From assembly GCA_001770725.1 (NCBI GenBank), contig MERU01000006.1, forward strand, positions 62,001 to 126,000: a DNA stretch of 64,000 nt, given 5' to 3'. This document shows positions 63,538 through 64,000 of the stretch, one piece after another. Below the pieces are notes generated by a model. The model searched no databases. It was not told the DNA's origin and saw only the letters and a program-made list of their open reading frames with translations. Origin of the DNA: Burkholderiales bacterium RIFCSPHIGHO2_01_FULL_63_240. GTDB taxonomy: Bacteria; Pseudomonadota; Gammaproteobacteria; Burkholderiales; Burkholderiaceae_C. Numbering within the stretch: the stretch's first letter is position 1; the number at the start of each line of letters is the position of its first letter. The translations under genes and the position numbers were made by a program.

Positions 63538-64000
63538 GCACCCTCACCCACATCGACGCCCAGCCCTACCTGTGGCCCTACAACGGCGACCTGCGCGCGG
63601 CCAACACGGCGCTGATCATCATCGACATGCAGACCGACTTCTGCGGCGAGGGCGGCTACGTCGACAAGATGGGCTACGACATCTCGGCCACGCGCGCGCC
63701 CATCGAGCCGCTCAAGGTGCTGCTGGCCGAAGCCCGCCGCGTCGGCATGCTCGTCATCCACACCCGTGAAGGTCACCGACCCGACCTGAGCGACCTGCCG
63801 GCCAACAAGCGCTGGCGCTCGCGCCAGATCGGCACCAACGGCGTGGGCATCGGCGACGTGGGGCCTTGCGGCCGCATCCTGGTGCGGGGCGAGCCGGGCT
63901 GGGACATCATCCCCGAGCTCTACCCGATCGACGGCGAGCCCATCATCGACAAGCCCGGCAAGGGCTCCTTCTACGCGACCGACCTGGAGCTGGTGTTGCA
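63534..64000 (+). CDS. Biuret-hydrolase-like cysteine hydrolase (isochorismatase fold), partial at right edge
   Basis: The first 155 residues are in the window. The catalytic Asp lies in [20 protein letters not shown] and the catalytic Lys in [19 protein letters not shown]. The catalytic Cys would lie beyond the edge. Stretches such as [31 protein letters not shown] and [20 protein letters not shown] resemble, as I recall it, the biuret hydrolase BiuH of Rhizobium more than plain isochorismatases or RutB. Triuret hydrolase is a close alternative. The ATG overlaps the formamidase stop. Confidence 0.78.
   Translation, partial: MSTLTHIDAQPYLWPYNGDLRAANTALIIIDMQTDFCGEGGYVDKMGYDISATRAPIEPLKVLLAEARRVGMLVIHTREGHRPDLSDLPANKRWRSRQIGTNGVGIGDVGPCGRILVRGEPGWDIIPELYPIDGEPIIDKPGKGSFYATDLELVL

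Overview
The window is high-GC DNA with dense, tightly packed genes. Gene content and order (def-fmt-htpX next to LysM-dprA, lipB-lipA, an MSHA pilus locus, NhaR-like and MetR regulators) suggest a betaproteobacterium of the order Burkholderiales, perhaps of the Aquabacterium/Ideonella/Leptothrix/Comamonadaceae type. The taxonomic call is inference from gene content, not from a search. No rRNA, tRNA, CRISPR array or insertion sequence was seen.

Region 1 (1-19066) is an MSHA-type type IV pilus locus. It holds the tail of an mshK-like gene, mshL (secretin), mshE (ATPase with a c-di-GMP-binding type N-terminus), mshG (platform protein), two tandem major-pilin-type genes, a large MshQ-like adhesin, the minor pilins mshC, mshD, mshO and mshP, a convergent CHASE-PAS-PAS-GGDEF-EAL protein, and a second, larger MshQ-like protein with a LamG-like domain. 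A c-di-GMP turnover enzyme beside a c-di-GMP-responsive pilus ATPase suggests a local control circuit.

Region 2 (19078-30671) is mostly housekeeping: htpX, fmt, def, a LysM protein, dprA, a pectinacetylesterase-like enzyme with a divergent TetR regulator around a clear inverted repeat, and lipB. It continues with a lipA that carries an internal deletion and frameshift, two small secreted Cys-rich proteins, an alpha/beta hydrolase fused to a glycine-zipper segment, and a FliD-like hypothetical protein.

Region 3 (30795-45473) has a metal-uptake operon (DUF2946-type protein, TonB receptor, PepSY protein), a Na+/H+ antiporter, a DapB-like reductase and a divergent NhaR-like regulator. After these come a second pectinacetylesterase paralog, metE/metR, and a TetR regulator divergent from an SDR and an HSL-type hydrolase.

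Region 4 (45474-56347) begins with a 535-bp gene-free mosaic. It has two related cores of about 80 bp in opposite orientation, each inside its own terminal inverted repeat, on either side of a bidirectional terminator. Then come fadD and a peptide export system (C39-peptidase ABC exporter, HlyD, TolC) read away from a divergent 61-codon gene for a double-glycine-leader peptide, its likely substrate. A TetR gene and an acyl-CoA dehydrogenase follow, the latter preceded by two palindromes of the PsrA type.

Region 5 (56348-64000) has a secreted lipase with a linked membrane-anchored protein, then an operon for uptake (BMP binding protein and two permeases) and hydrolysis (formamidase, biuret-hydrolase-like enzyme) of a small nitrogen compound. 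The last gene runs off the window. No ATPase gene for this transporter lies in the window.
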